A DNA stretch of 5,578 nt. Origin: Candidatus Omnitrophota bacterium. Its GTDB lineage: Bacteria; Omnitrophota; Gorgyraeia; Gygaellales; Profunditerraquicolaceae. The notes under the pieces were generated by a model, which had not been told where the DNA came from, ran no database searches, and worked only from the letters and a program-made list of their open reading frames with translations. Below, in pieces: positions 1-5,335 of this stretch. A program made the translations under genes and the position numbers. Positions within the stretch are counted from its first letter, which is position 1. Each line of letters begins with the position of its first letter. Location: contig JAHIZC010000155.1 in assembly GCA_018814745.1 (NCBI GenBank), positions 1 to 5,578 of the forward strand, written 5' to 3'.

Positions 1-625
1 CCTCAACCATAGCCGGCGGGCCGCAGAGATAAAATCTCCTCTCCTGGTAATCCGCTATTTCATTCTTTATAATCTCTGCGTCAATTCGGCCCTCCCTGCA
101 GTTAAATCCGGGGTCAGCTTCGTAAAGAACATGCACCACCTTTAATTTAGGATAACCCTTCTGCATCAAATCAAAATCTTCCTTAAAGGCGACATCTTTA
201 GCCGCACGGTTGGCATAAAGCAAAACTAAATCTGTGCCAAGATTACTATCAACTACAAATTTAGCGATACTCCTGATAGGAGTAATACCTATGCCTCCGG
301 ATAAAAAAGCGATTTTCTCTTTAGGATCCTTCAAGGTAAAATTACCCATAGGATATTCTACCCTCAATGAATCTCCTGCTTTTAAATTATCCAGGGCACG
401 AGAAAAGTCGCTTTCTGTTATCTTCTTAGTGAACTCAATATATCCTTTTTCAGTAGGAGAGCTGGAAATCGAAAGATACCTCCTACATTCATTCTCTGCC
501 AAGAGATGCACGCACATGAACTGTCCGGCCTTATATTCGACATCTTGCCCGACTCCAAGACGCACGCTCTTTACGTTATATGTCCTCTGGATTACCTCTT
601 TAATCTTTAATTCTTTCGCTATCAT
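1..625 (-). CDS. FAD/NAD(P)-binding oxidoreductase of the ferredoxin-NADP reductase family, 3' end outside the window
   Basis: This gene reads leftward and runs off the window, giving 208 complete codons without a stop. The start is the ATG at 625-623, which overlaps the TGA of the pterin dehydratase gene by 4 bases (ATGA), so the two are probably translationally coupled. The visible protein has the two-domain layout of ferredoxin-NADP reductase-like flavoproteins. An N-terminal FAD-binding barrel carries AGQF (33-36) and the flavin-binding stretch RRYLSISSSP (48-57), followed by YPMGNFTL (91-98). The NAD(P)-binding domain has LSGGIGITP (108-116) and CGPPAM (201-206) close to the edge. Members of this family move electrons between NAD(P)H and an iron-sulfur or other one-electron partner. 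With rubredoxin and superoxide reductase just upstream in the same operon, it is a plausible NAD(P)H:rubredoxin reductase, but that pairing is inference. The classical rubredoxin reductases belong to a different flavoprotein family. Whether a further C-terminal domain exists cannot be seen. Confidence 0.93.
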   Translation of the reverse strand, partial: MIAKELKIKEVIQRTYNVKSVRLGVGQDVEYKAGQFMCVHLLAENECRRYLSISSSPTEKGYIEFTKKITESDFSRALDNLKAGDSLRVEYPMGNFTLKDPKEKIAFLSGGIGITPIRSIAKFVVDSNLGTDLVLLYANRAAKDVAFKEDFDLMQKGYPKLKVVHVLYEADPGFNCREGRIDAEIIKNEIADYQERRFYLCGPPAMVE

Positions 626-957
626 TTGCTTTGTAACTGATCAATAATCTTTGCCATGATAAAATCGTTTTCCGTCAAACCTCCTGCGGCATGAGTAAAA
701 AGAGTAATTTTTAGTTTGTTATAAATTAGGGTAAAGTTCGGGTGGTGTCCCTGCTCCTCTGCTTTTTCCGCCACAAGATCAAAGAAATGTTTGGCTTCTT
801 TGAAGTTTTTAAATTTAAATTCCTTAACTATTTTTTTATCTTCAATTAACTGCCAACCTTCATATTCAGCAAGCAGTTTTTCTACCTTCTCCTTAGGTAA
901 AGGAGGCGTCCCTATCTCGCAAGGCTTACACTTCGTAGAGAGGTTATCCTTTATCAT
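622..957 (-). CDS. phhB: pterin-4a-carbinolamine dehydratase (4a-hydroxytetrahydrobiopterin dehydratase)
   Basis: The product is 111 residues, the usual length of this family, which dehydrates 4a-hydroxy-tetrahydropterins in the cytoplasm. The known family signature is fully present: E67, then H71-H72-P73, Y79, H89 and D98, with the expected spacings. The N-terminus has the typical CKPCEIGTPPL stretch (10-20). I chose the ATG at 957-955 because AGGAGG (962-967) lies 4 bases upstream and homology begins there. The reading frame stays open upstream to an ATG at 1104, but that extension overlaps the rubredoxin gene in another frame and looks unlike the family. The gap to rubredoxin is 25 bases, and the stop overlaps the oxidoreductase start. 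No aromatic amino acid hydroxylase, its classical partner, is visible. Such enzymes outside that context have been linked to other pterin uses, including molybdopterin metabolism. Its job in a superoxide operon is unknown. Confidence 0.93.
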   Translation of the reverse strand: MIKDNLSTKCKPCEIGTPPLPKEKVEKLLAEYEGWQLIEDKKIVKEFKFKNFKEAKHFFDLVAEKAEEQGHHPNFTLIYNKLKITLFTHAAGGLTENDFIMAKIIDQLQSK

Positions 958-982
958 ACACCCTCCTGGTATAATCTTCTTA

Positions 983-1141
983 CTAAATCTTTTCGAACTC
1001 ATCCTTTCCCACGCCACATTCGGGACAGACCCAGCTGTCGGGAAGATCTTCGAATTTTGTTCCCGCAGAAACTTCATTATCAGGATCACCTTTCGCAGGA
1101 TCATAGATGTAACTGCAAACTTTGCATTTGTATTTATCCAT
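983..1141 (-). CDS. rubredoxin
   Basis: This is a 52-residue single-iron electron carrier of standard rubredoxin length, beginning [15 protein letters not shown]. The four iron ligands form two knuckles, C6-x2-C9 and C39-x2-C42. The family's aromatic and turn residues are present: Y11, Y13, P15, G18, W37 in SWVCPECG (36-43), and F49 in KDEFE. The start at 1141-1139 has GGAGGT (1147-1152) 5 bases upstream, and translation ends at TAG (985-983). The gene lies 25 bases after the superoxide reductase stop and 25 bases before the pterin dehydratase start, clearly inside the operon. Rubredoxin is an established electron donor to superoxide reductase, so it very likely reduces the enzyme encoded next door, itself being reduced by the flavoprotein further downstream (inference). 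Being short, and overlapped by a spurious 5' extension of the dehydratase frame, it is easily missed by automated gene calling. Confidence 0.96.
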   Translation of the reverse strand: MDKYKCKVCSYIYDPAKGDPDNEVSAGTKFEDLPDSWVCPECGVGKDEFEKI

Positions 1142-1166
1142 ATCCGACCTCCCCTTTTTAAAAAAC

Positions 1167-1562
1167 CTATGCTATTTCTACCTTCTTAGAATCCTGCCAA
1201 AGACCGTGAATATTACAATATGAGGAAGCAAGGATCGTTCCTGCCTTATCTGTTTTAATACTGCATACCACCTCTGGCTGCGTAAATACCGTACTGGTGT
1301 TTGGTCCCTGAGCCGATGCTCCATGAGCGGTAAATTCGAATTTACCGATCTGATAAGGAAACTTCTCTCCTTCGGGCAAAAAATACACATCGGTCCAACT
1401 GATATGATGTTCAGTGGTATTTGGGTGCGCAATTTGTTTTCCTACGCTTACGGTGATTTTGAGAAGCTCACTCTTTCCTACCTTATCCGCTGCTTCTATT
1501 ACAGGAACATGCTTCTCCTGTTTCCAATCCGCAGTTTGAAATAAATCTTTAAGCTCTGTCAT
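1167..1562 (-). CDS. superoxide reductase, one-iron class (neelaredoxin type)
   Basis: The 131-residue cytoplasmic enzyme reduces superoxide to hydrogen peroxide using one electron, without releasing oxygen. The catalytic iron site matches known superoxide reductases. E16-K17-H18 (in EKHVPVI) supplies the sixth-ligand glutamate, the catalytic lysine and the first histidine. H46 and H52 lie in [12 protein letters not shown], and C116 and H119 in YCNIHGLW complete the four-histidine, one-cysteine centre, with a further H53 beside H52. There is no N-terminal desulforedoxin domain with its four cysteines, so this is the one-iron rather than the two-iron type. The start at 1562 has AGGAGG (1572-1577) 9 bases upstream. 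It sits 19 bases after the ferritin-like/VIT1 gene and 25 bases before rubredoxin, its probable electron donor. The family name dfx is normally kept for the two-iron enzyme, so no symbol is given. Confidence 0.96.
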   Translation of the reverse strand: MTELKDLFQTADWKQEKHVPVIEAADKVGKSELLKITVSVGKQIAHPNTTEHHISWTDVYFLPEGEKFPYQIGKFEFTAHGASAQGPNTSTVFTQPEVVCSIKTDKAGTILASSYCNIHGLWQDSKKVEIA

Positions 1563-1581
1563 AGCAATCCGCCTCCTTTTT

Positions 1582-2451
1582 TTAAACCTCTATACCAAAT
1601 GTATGTCTGATAACTAACCCAATCACAAAATTAATCGCTGCCACGCCTACGCTTATCCCGGCCATCTCTAAGAATCTTTTTCTAAAATCCAACTCTTTAG
1701 CTACGGAAATATAGTAGGTAAATACAGAAATTATTAACAGCACAAACACGATTACCAAACTCAAACAAAGATAAATATTTTCTAGCAGCAAATAAGGTAG
1801 AATTAAAATAACCACCGTACCTATATAGGTAAGGCCTGTATAGATACTTGCCTTTAGCGGACTTTTATCTGTCTTCTCATGCCTGGTAGATAAATATTCC
1901 GAGGCTGCCATGGATAAAGAAGCAGCGATCCCTGTGATCAAACCTACAATACCTACCAGCCTTGTATTCTGCAATGCCAGGCTAAATCCTACTAACGCCC
2001 CTGTAAGCTCAACCATAGCATCATTAAGGCCGAGCACAATGGAACTAACATATTTCAAACGGTCCTCATCGATTAAATCTATCAGTTGATTTTCATGCGT
2101 TTTCTCATCTTGGATTATCTGCTCAACTTCACTTGAGATTGATTGCAGCTGTTCATAATCATCCTGCGCAAGGTCTTCGCCTTTTTCAAGCAGCTTAAGG
2201 CCAAAGGTAAGGCCGAATACCTTAGCTATAAATACAAAGAAGCTTATCTTAAGCCTATTTGGCTTGACGTCTAGATTAGTCAAAGTTTTGAAGAACTCAT
2301 AATGCTTAAGCTCCTCACCAGAGATCTTATCCAGAATCTGTGCTTGCTGCTTATCTTTTGCAAGTGAAGATAGTTTACTATAGATTAGTCGTTCCGTAAT
2401 CTCATTCTTCTGCGCCAATAGAACCTTTGCTTTCAAGGCCGAATCGACCAT
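1582..2451 (-). CDS. ferritin-like domain fused to a VIT1/CCC1 iron transporter domain (MbfA-like)
   Basis: The 289-residue protein joins two modules. Residues 1-132 are helical and rubrerythrin-like, with two ExxH iron-binding motifs, EELKH (E47, H50) and DEKTH (E116, H119), plus candidate ligands E17/E20 and E108/E110. A conserved-looking amphipathic stretch, FGLTFGLKLLEKGE (79-92), lies between them. Residues 134-287 form a VIT1/CCC1 membrane domain with about five hydrophobic helices (roughly 135-160, 164-186, 203-224, 226-250, 262-283). It includes the family stretch VLGLNDAMVELTGALVG (139-155) and MAASEYLSTR (181-190). Proteins with this fusion, such as MbfA of alphaproteobacteria, export iron and protect against iron-peroxide stress; plant and yeast relatives load iron into vacuoles. 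Here the protein would lower cytoplasmic Fe2+ beside a peroxide-producing superoxide reductase (inference). The start at 2451 has a GGGAGGG-type ribosome site (2461-2467). It lies 18 bases after the cysteine-rich gene. Confidence 0.92.
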   Translation of the reverse strand: MVDSALKAKVLLAQKNEITERLIYSKLSSLAKDKQQAQILDKISGEELKHYEFFKTLTNLDVKPNRLKISFFVFIAKVFGLTFGLKLLEKGEDLAQDDYEQLQSISSEVEQIIQDEKTHENQLIDLIDEDRLKYVSSIVLGLNDAMVELTGALVGFSLALQNTRLVGIVGLITGIAASLSMAASEYLSTRHEKTDKSPLKASIYTGLTYIGTVVILILPYLLLENIYLCLSLVIVFVLLIISVFTYYISVAKELDFRKRFLEMAGISVGVAAINFVIGLVIRHTFGIEV

Positions 2452-2469
2452 ATCAATTCTCCCTCCCCA

Positions 2470-2697
2470 CTATGATTTCTTTAGTTTTCTCCATTTATCT
2501 TCCCCGACACACTTACGCGCGTATTTACACCAATCAACACAAGAAGGTAATCTATCGCGGCAAGCCAAGCCTTTGCATTTAGGGCATCTAACTTCCACTT
2601 CATCAGAGAAAATCTCAACTTTATATCCGCATTCCGGGCACTGAATAATCTCTGCCTTAAGATGCCTCTCGTCTTGACCCGGACATTTAAAGCTCAT
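2470..2697 (-). CDS. small cysteine-rich zinc-ribbon-like protein of unknown function
   Basis: This 75-residue protein has nine cysteines: C5 in CPGQD, the pairs C20-x2-C23 (CPECG) and C38-x2-C41 (CPKCK), then C46, C53, C57 and C63 in a C-terminal SCVDWCKYARKC stretch. The two CxxC knuckles separated by a short beta-rich segment (YKVEIFSDEVEVR) look like a zinc ribbon. The last three or four cysteines could form a second metal or Fe-S site. From memory, similar cysteine-rich segments (CPGQD start and a C-terminal xxCxxYCxxxxxCLG block) occur in anaerobe proteins annotated as phosphohydrolases, but no HD domain is present here. The ATG at 2697-2695 overlaps the TGA of the dicluster ferredoxin gene by 4 bases, so the two are likely co-translated and may act together. 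There is no signal peptide or membrane segment, so it is presumably cytoplasmic. Metal binding is strongly suggested; the biochemical function is not recognisable. Confidence 0.85.
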   Translation of the reverse strand: MSFKCPGQDERHLKAEIIQCPECGYKVEIFSDEVEVRCPKCKGLACRDRLPSCVDWCKYARKCVGEDKWRKLKKS

Positions 2698-3527
2698 TGT
2701 AATCTATCCCCTTTTATACTTATCACTACTTCTTCAAACGGAATATTTTTCCCTGCTTCGGAGATTGCCGTCTTTATAGCGCCTACTAACCCGAAACAAC
2801 AAGGAACCTCCATATGGGCGTAGGTTATGGTCTTTACATCATTATTCTTTAGCATCTGAGTTATTTTGTCCTGATACAAATCCAGATCATCTAATTTAGG
2901 GCAGCCCACTAATAAAACTTTGCCCTTTAACAAATCTTCGTGAAAATCCGCATAGGTAAAAGGAACGCAATCAGCAGCAATCAAAATATCCGCATTATTC
3001 AAAAAAGGAGCGATCGCAGGAATAAGTTTAATCTGTATCGGCCACTGCCTTAGCTGAGATTCGAGTTTCGCCTGAACCTTATTTTTATCAACTCTTTCTC
3101 TTCGGGCGAATTGCATAACTTTTGAACCCGGGCATCCTGAATGTTCGTGTTGATCTCCTGCATGGTCTTCTCTAAAGTCAACCTCGATTTTACGTTCCTT
3201 TAAGAAATCTAAAGCTTCATTAAGATAACCACTTTGATTATGGCCCTTAAGGTGCTCTAAGTGGGCTTTAATAACATTTTGCCCCTGTTTAACGATATTC
3301 TCCATCACCTTCTTCTCATCATAATCCTTGGCTTCCCGCTCCTCTATAGTTATTGCGCCTTCCGGGCAATGCCCAATGCAGGCACCCAGGCCATCACAGA
3401 ATAAATCGCTGATCAGCCGCGCCTTTTCGTCAATAATCTGAATCGCTCCCTCCGGACAGTTGGGAATACATAAGCCGCAGCCATTACACTTTTCTGCGTT
3501 AATCTTTATTATTTTGCGTGTAGCCAT
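2694..3527 (-). CDS. dicluster ferredoxin-domain protein with an uncharacterised C-terminal domain
   Basis: The 277-residue cytoplasmic protein begins with a bacterial ferredoxin domain (about 5-62). The first cluster motif is complete: C14-x2-C17-x2-C20-x3-C24-P. The second has only three of the usual cysteines, C44, C50 and C54-P (FCDGLGACIGHCP), with leucine at position 47 where the second cysteine normally lies. It may therefore hold a 3Fe-4S or atypically ligated cluster. A charged linker follows, then a His-rich HAGDQHEHSGCPGS (122-135). The C-terminal half (about 160-273) has alternating beta and alpha elements with C187, C209 (VGCPKLDD) and a C243-C244 pair (VPCCFGLVG). I recognise this as a recurrent anaerobe family annotated only as 4Fe-4S protein; its reaction is unknown to me. 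The start at 3527 follows the Rrf2 stop by 12 bases, with GGAAGGA (3534-3540) as ribosome site. It is co-transcribed with the Rrf2 regulator and overlaps the cysteine-rich gene. Confidence 0.88.
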   Translation of the reverse strand: MATRKIIKINAEKCNGCGLCIPNCPEGAIQIIDEKARLISDLFCDGLGACIGHCPEGAITIEEREAKDYDEKKVMENIVKQGQNVIKAHLEHLKGHNQSGYLNEALDFLKERKIEVDFREDHAGDQHEHSGCPGSKVMQFARRERVDKNKVQAKLESQLRQWPIQIKLIPAIAPFLNNADILIAADCVPFTYADFHEDLLKGKVLLVGCPKLDDLDLYQDKITQMLKNNDVKTITYAHMEVPCCFGLVGAIKTAISEAGKNIPFEEVVISIKGDRLQ

Positions 3528-3539
3528 GAATCATCCTTC

Positions 3540-3938
3540 CTATCTAAGTAGAGAAACCACTGTAATTCTTTTTAATTCTTTGAGCACCTGCTTTTCTATT
3601 TTATCCAACTTATCTCTTAATACGCAGGTGCGCTTGTGAGGACAGGTTAGTTTTCTAAAAAAACATTCATTTAAACTCACTTTACCCTGGAATGTTTCGA
3701 TCAGATCTACCAGCAATATTTTATCCGCTGGCTTTGCCGCTAAAAAACCTCCGCCCTGGCCCTTGAAAGACTTAAGTATCCCTTTCTTATTCAGTTTTTG
3801 CAGTATCTTCCTTAAAAAAGAACGCGGTATGCGCAACTCACTTACCAGATCTGAAGCCGAGATCACCTTCTTTTTATGTTTGAAGATATAACACAGAGCC
3901 CTGATAGCATAATCTGTATCTCTATTTATTAATTTCAT
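3540..3938 (-). CDS. Rrf2-family transcriptional regulator with three clustered cysteines
   Basis: The 132-residue DNA-binding protein has the Rrf2 layout: an N-terminal MKLINRDTDYAIRALCYI helix, a winged helix-turn-helix (about 27-56, including ASDLVSELRIPRSFLRKILQ), a glycine-rich wing GQGGGFLAAKP (60-70), a dimerisation helix and the cysteine segment C92-x6-C99-x5-C105. IscR, NsrR and RirA use similarly placed cysteines to bind an Fe-S cluster sensing cluster status, nitric oxide or iron. The x6 spacing differs slightly from the x5 of IscR, and H101 lies within the loop. It is therefore probably an Fe-S-dependent repressor of the downstream superoxide/iron operon and of itself; the actual signal cannot be read from sequence. 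The start at 3938 has GGAGAG (3942-3947) close upstream. It lies 38 bases after the candidate leader ORF and 12 bases before the dicluster ferredoxin gene. Confidence 0.93.
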   Translation of the reverse strand: MKLINRDTDYAIRALCYIFKHKKKVISASDLVSELRIPRSFLRKILQKLNKKGILKSFKGQGGGFLAAKPADKILLVDLIETFQGKVSLNECFFRKLTCPHKRTCVLRDKLDKIEKQVLKELKRITVVSLLR

Positions 3939-3976
3939 TCACTCTCCATAAAATTATTATAAAACCGAGGGACAGT

Positions 3977-4060
3977 TTAATGTCTTGTCCAGGACAAACT
4001 AGAGCAGCCTTCCTTACAATGTGCTACCGGCCGAAGCATATATCTGATAGTCGTATCCAT
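3977..4060 (-). CDS. candidate 27-residue leader peptide upstream of the Rrf2 gene
   Basis: A tiny ORF runs from ATG (4060-4058) to TAA (3979-3977). It is supported by GGGAGGG (4066-4072) placed 5 bases upstream and by its position directly after the operon promoter, so the predicted mRNA would begin almost at this ribosome site. The peptide starts MDTTIRYMLRPVAHC and continues KEGCSSLSWTRH, with two cysteines, C15-x3-C19, and no membrane segment. The strong ribosome site makes translation likely. It could be a leader peptide controlling the Rrf2 gene 38 bases downstream, or a small metal-binding protein. No relative is recognised. It may also be an accidental ORF, with the ribosome site serving another purpose. 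Confidence 0.5.
   Translation of the reverse strand: MDTTIRYMLRPVAHCKEGCSSLSWTRH
3985..3997. repeat. 13-bp palindrome TTGTCC-A-GGACAA with additional half-sites
   Basis: Two perfect 6-base arms flank one central base, within the 3' end of the candidate leader ORF. Another GGACA lies at 3970-3974 and a TGTC at 3981-3984, so the RNA could pair in alternative ways (3970-3974 with 3986-3990, or the palindrome with itself). It lies downstream of the promoter and just upstream of the Rrf2 start. It could be a second operator or a leader RNA structure; chance cannot be excluded. Confidence 0.35.
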
Positions 4061-4080
4061 CTTTTCCCTCCCTTCCTAAG

Positions 4081-4103
4081 AATGATACCATGTTAGTCTC
4101 ATT
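4081..4103. promoter_or_regulatory. imperfect 23-bp dyad, candidate Rrf2 operator
   Basis: The left arm AATGATACCAT and the reverse complement of the right arm, AATGAGACTAA, agree at 8 of 11 positions around a single central base. The outer five pairs (AATGA/TCATT) are perfect. The 11-1-11 geometry resembles known operators of Rrf2 proteins such as NsrR, though the sequence differs. It fills the promoter spacer and covers the -10 box, so a protein bound here would block RNA polymerase. Binding by the adjacent Rrf2 product is inference. Confidence 0.5.
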
Positions 4104-4109
4104 TGTCAA
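4082..4109 (-). promoter_or_regulatory. sigma-70-type promoter of the Rrf2 / superoxide reductase operon
   Basis: On the minus strand a perfect -35 box TTGACA (4109-4104) is followed after 16 bases by the -10 box TATCAT (4087-4082), 5 of 6 matches to TATAAT. Transcription should begin near 4075, only a few bases before the GGGAGGG ribosome site of the leader ORF. This is the best promoter in the window, and no comparable one is seen between the operon genes downstream. Confidence 0.75.
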
Positions 4110-4120
4110 GTGTTTTTCAA

Positions 4121-4163
4121 ATAATTTTTATGATGTCAGTGATCAGTGTTATTTAAAAATTAT
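4121..4163. repeat. AT-only 10-bp inverted repeat spanning the permease stop codon
   Basis: ATAATTTTTA (4121-4130) is exactly inverted as TAAAAATTAT (4154-4163), with a 23-base loop that holds the permease stop codon and a TGATCA core. The stem has no GC pairs and no following T-run of the usual kind, so it is at best a weak terminator after the permease. No convincing intrinsic terminator separates the permease from the Rrf2 operon, and some read-through is possible. Confidence 0.25.
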
Positions 4164-5312
4164 GTTTGCAATATACCCGATAAGCAAAATCTGAGGAACG
4201 GTTACGACCGGAAGCCACAATGCTGTACGCTTTCCGATATTAGCCCAAATTAACCCTATCTCTGTATAATCCGTAGCAACCCCGGCCATTAAAAAAGCAA
4301 AACTATTCCCGAAAGCCCCTGTCTGCCGGTATATCTCAAAGGATAGCGGTGAGGAACCTTCTGAACAGACTTCGATTACTGTAGCCAAAGCTAAAGTAAC
4401 GATCAAACCTAAGAGAGTAGGCCCCATGAACTTATGGAAGAAATCAACCGGGATGTATGCACCGGCTAAACTCGCTAAAATCATTCCTATGATTATCCAC
4501 CAAAGCACCATATCCGAAAGAGCGAGAGCGCCTCTTACTATGCCTTTAAGGTCCACACGTAAACTGCTTAAACTAAATTTATAATCTCTCATCCGCCTTT
4601 GAATATCTCTTTTAATAGAAAAATCTTCCGCAACCTCTACGGTGTTACGATTTGTTTCGATTAAATTCCTTTTCTCTAAAAACATAAATATAAAACCTGT
4701 ATTGATCGCTATGATTATTGCACTGATAACCAGAAATATTGCCTTTGTCCCGAAAAAACCGAATAATAATATGGTGATAGCAAAATTAGCCCAGGGGCTG
4801 GCCATAAGAAAACTGACCACCGCAGGGTTGGAAGCTCCTTTTTTATGTAATTGAATCGAGAGGGCTAATATACCGTGGCTGCAGGCACTCATCAGGAAAC
4901 CTAAAAGTACGGAATTTAATATTGTAGACGGTTTTCTGCGAGAAAGAACCTTGGATATGTATTCACGCGGAATGTAATAATCGATTATGCCTCCTAAAAA
5001 AATACCCAATAATACAGCCCACCAGATAAGCCTAAGATAGACCAGAAAGTTTTCGCGAAAAGGAATAAGAAAAGCAAAGAGGTAGGAACTCAAGAGAAGA
5101 AGAATATTTATAGCAACTATTATGAATAATTTATTCTTGTAGAATGGTTTTTTCCCGGAAGGGTAACAAACTGCTGAATCTCCGAGCTTCTCTTGTTTGA
5201 GAAATCTATCTTTACAATGCGAGCTGCAGAAAAAATATTCAATGCCTGCCTTGTTGACTTTAATCGCATCCGCTGCCTTCACTTCCATCCCGCATACCGG
5301 ATCTTTTGGCAT
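4149..5312 (-). CDS. YHS-domain permease, ArsP/DUF318 (SO_0444-like) family, probable metal or metalloid efflux
   Basis: The 387-residue protein starts with a YHS domain (about 3-40), a small metal-binding module, with C7 in DPVCGM and C29-x3-C33 in FFCSSHC. A further C49 follows. The rest is an integral membrane permease with about eight or nine hydrophobic helices (roughly 61-84, 90-111, 130-155, 163-186, 190-212, 262-285, 297-316, 336-358, 364-386) and a charged cytoplasmic loop around 213-260. The family hallmarks are two matched half-sequences, ACSHGILALSIQLHKKGAS (143-161) and EVCSEGSSPLSFEIYRQTGA (314-333), each with a cysteine inside a helix (C144, C316). Relatives export arsenic compounds or copper/zinc; the substrate here is unknown. 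The start at 5312 has AGAGGAGG (5317-5324) 4 bases upstream. It precedes the Rrf2 operon on the same strand but is separated from it by a promoter. It is probably a separate transcription unit, perhaps linked through metal stress. Confidence 0.9.
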   Translation of the reverse strand: MPKDPVCGMEVKAADAIKVNKAGIEYFFCSSHCKDRFLKQEKLGDSAVCYPSGKKPFYKNKLFIIVAINILLLLSSYLFAFLIPFRENFLVYLRLIWWAVLLGIFLGGIIDYYIPREYISKVLSRRKPSTILNSVLLGFLMSACSHGILALSIQLHKKGASNPAVVSFLMASPWANFAITILLFGFFGTKAIFLVISAIIIAINTGFIFMFLEKRNLIETNRNTVEVAEDFSIKRDIQRRMRDYKFSLSSLRVDLKGIVRGALALSDMVLWWIIIGMILASLAGAYIPVDFFHKFMGPTLLGLIVTLALATVIEVCSEGSSPLSFEIYRQTGAFGNSFAFLMAGVATDYTEIGLIWANIGKRTALWLPVVTVPQILLIGYIANIIFK

Positions 5313-5335
5313 ACAGCCTCCTCTGGTTATATTAT

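Noticed and set aside
234..647. Plus-strand ORF of 137 codons
   Set aside because: It is antisense to the oxidoreductase gene, whose minus-strand frame shows clear FAD and NAD(P) motifs; the plus-strand translation has no recognisable domain.
958..1104. N-terminal extension of the pterin dehydratase to an upstream ATG
   Set aside because: It overlaps the rubredoxin gene in another frame, has no family similarity, and a strong AGGAGG precedes the internal ATG at 957.
1155..1164. TTTTTAAAAA palindrome between superoxide reductase and rubredoxin
   Set aside because: It is a homopolymer junction next to a ribosome site and is expected by chance in AT-rich spacers; there is no promoter or terminator context.
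791..1189. Plus-strand ORF of 132 codons
   Set aside because: It lies opposite the dehydratase and rubredoxin genes, both identified by family signatures.
1178..1544. ORFs on both strands within the superoxide reductase gene
   Set aside because: They are alternative frames of a gene with all catalytic residues present.
4121..4163. Rho-independent terminator after the permease
   Set aside because: The inverted repeat is A/T only, has a 23-base loop and lacks a following T-run; it is listed only as a repeat.
4642..4854. Plus-strand ORF of 70 codons
   Set aside because: It is antisense to the transmembrane part of the permease; its hydrophobic content mirrors that gene.
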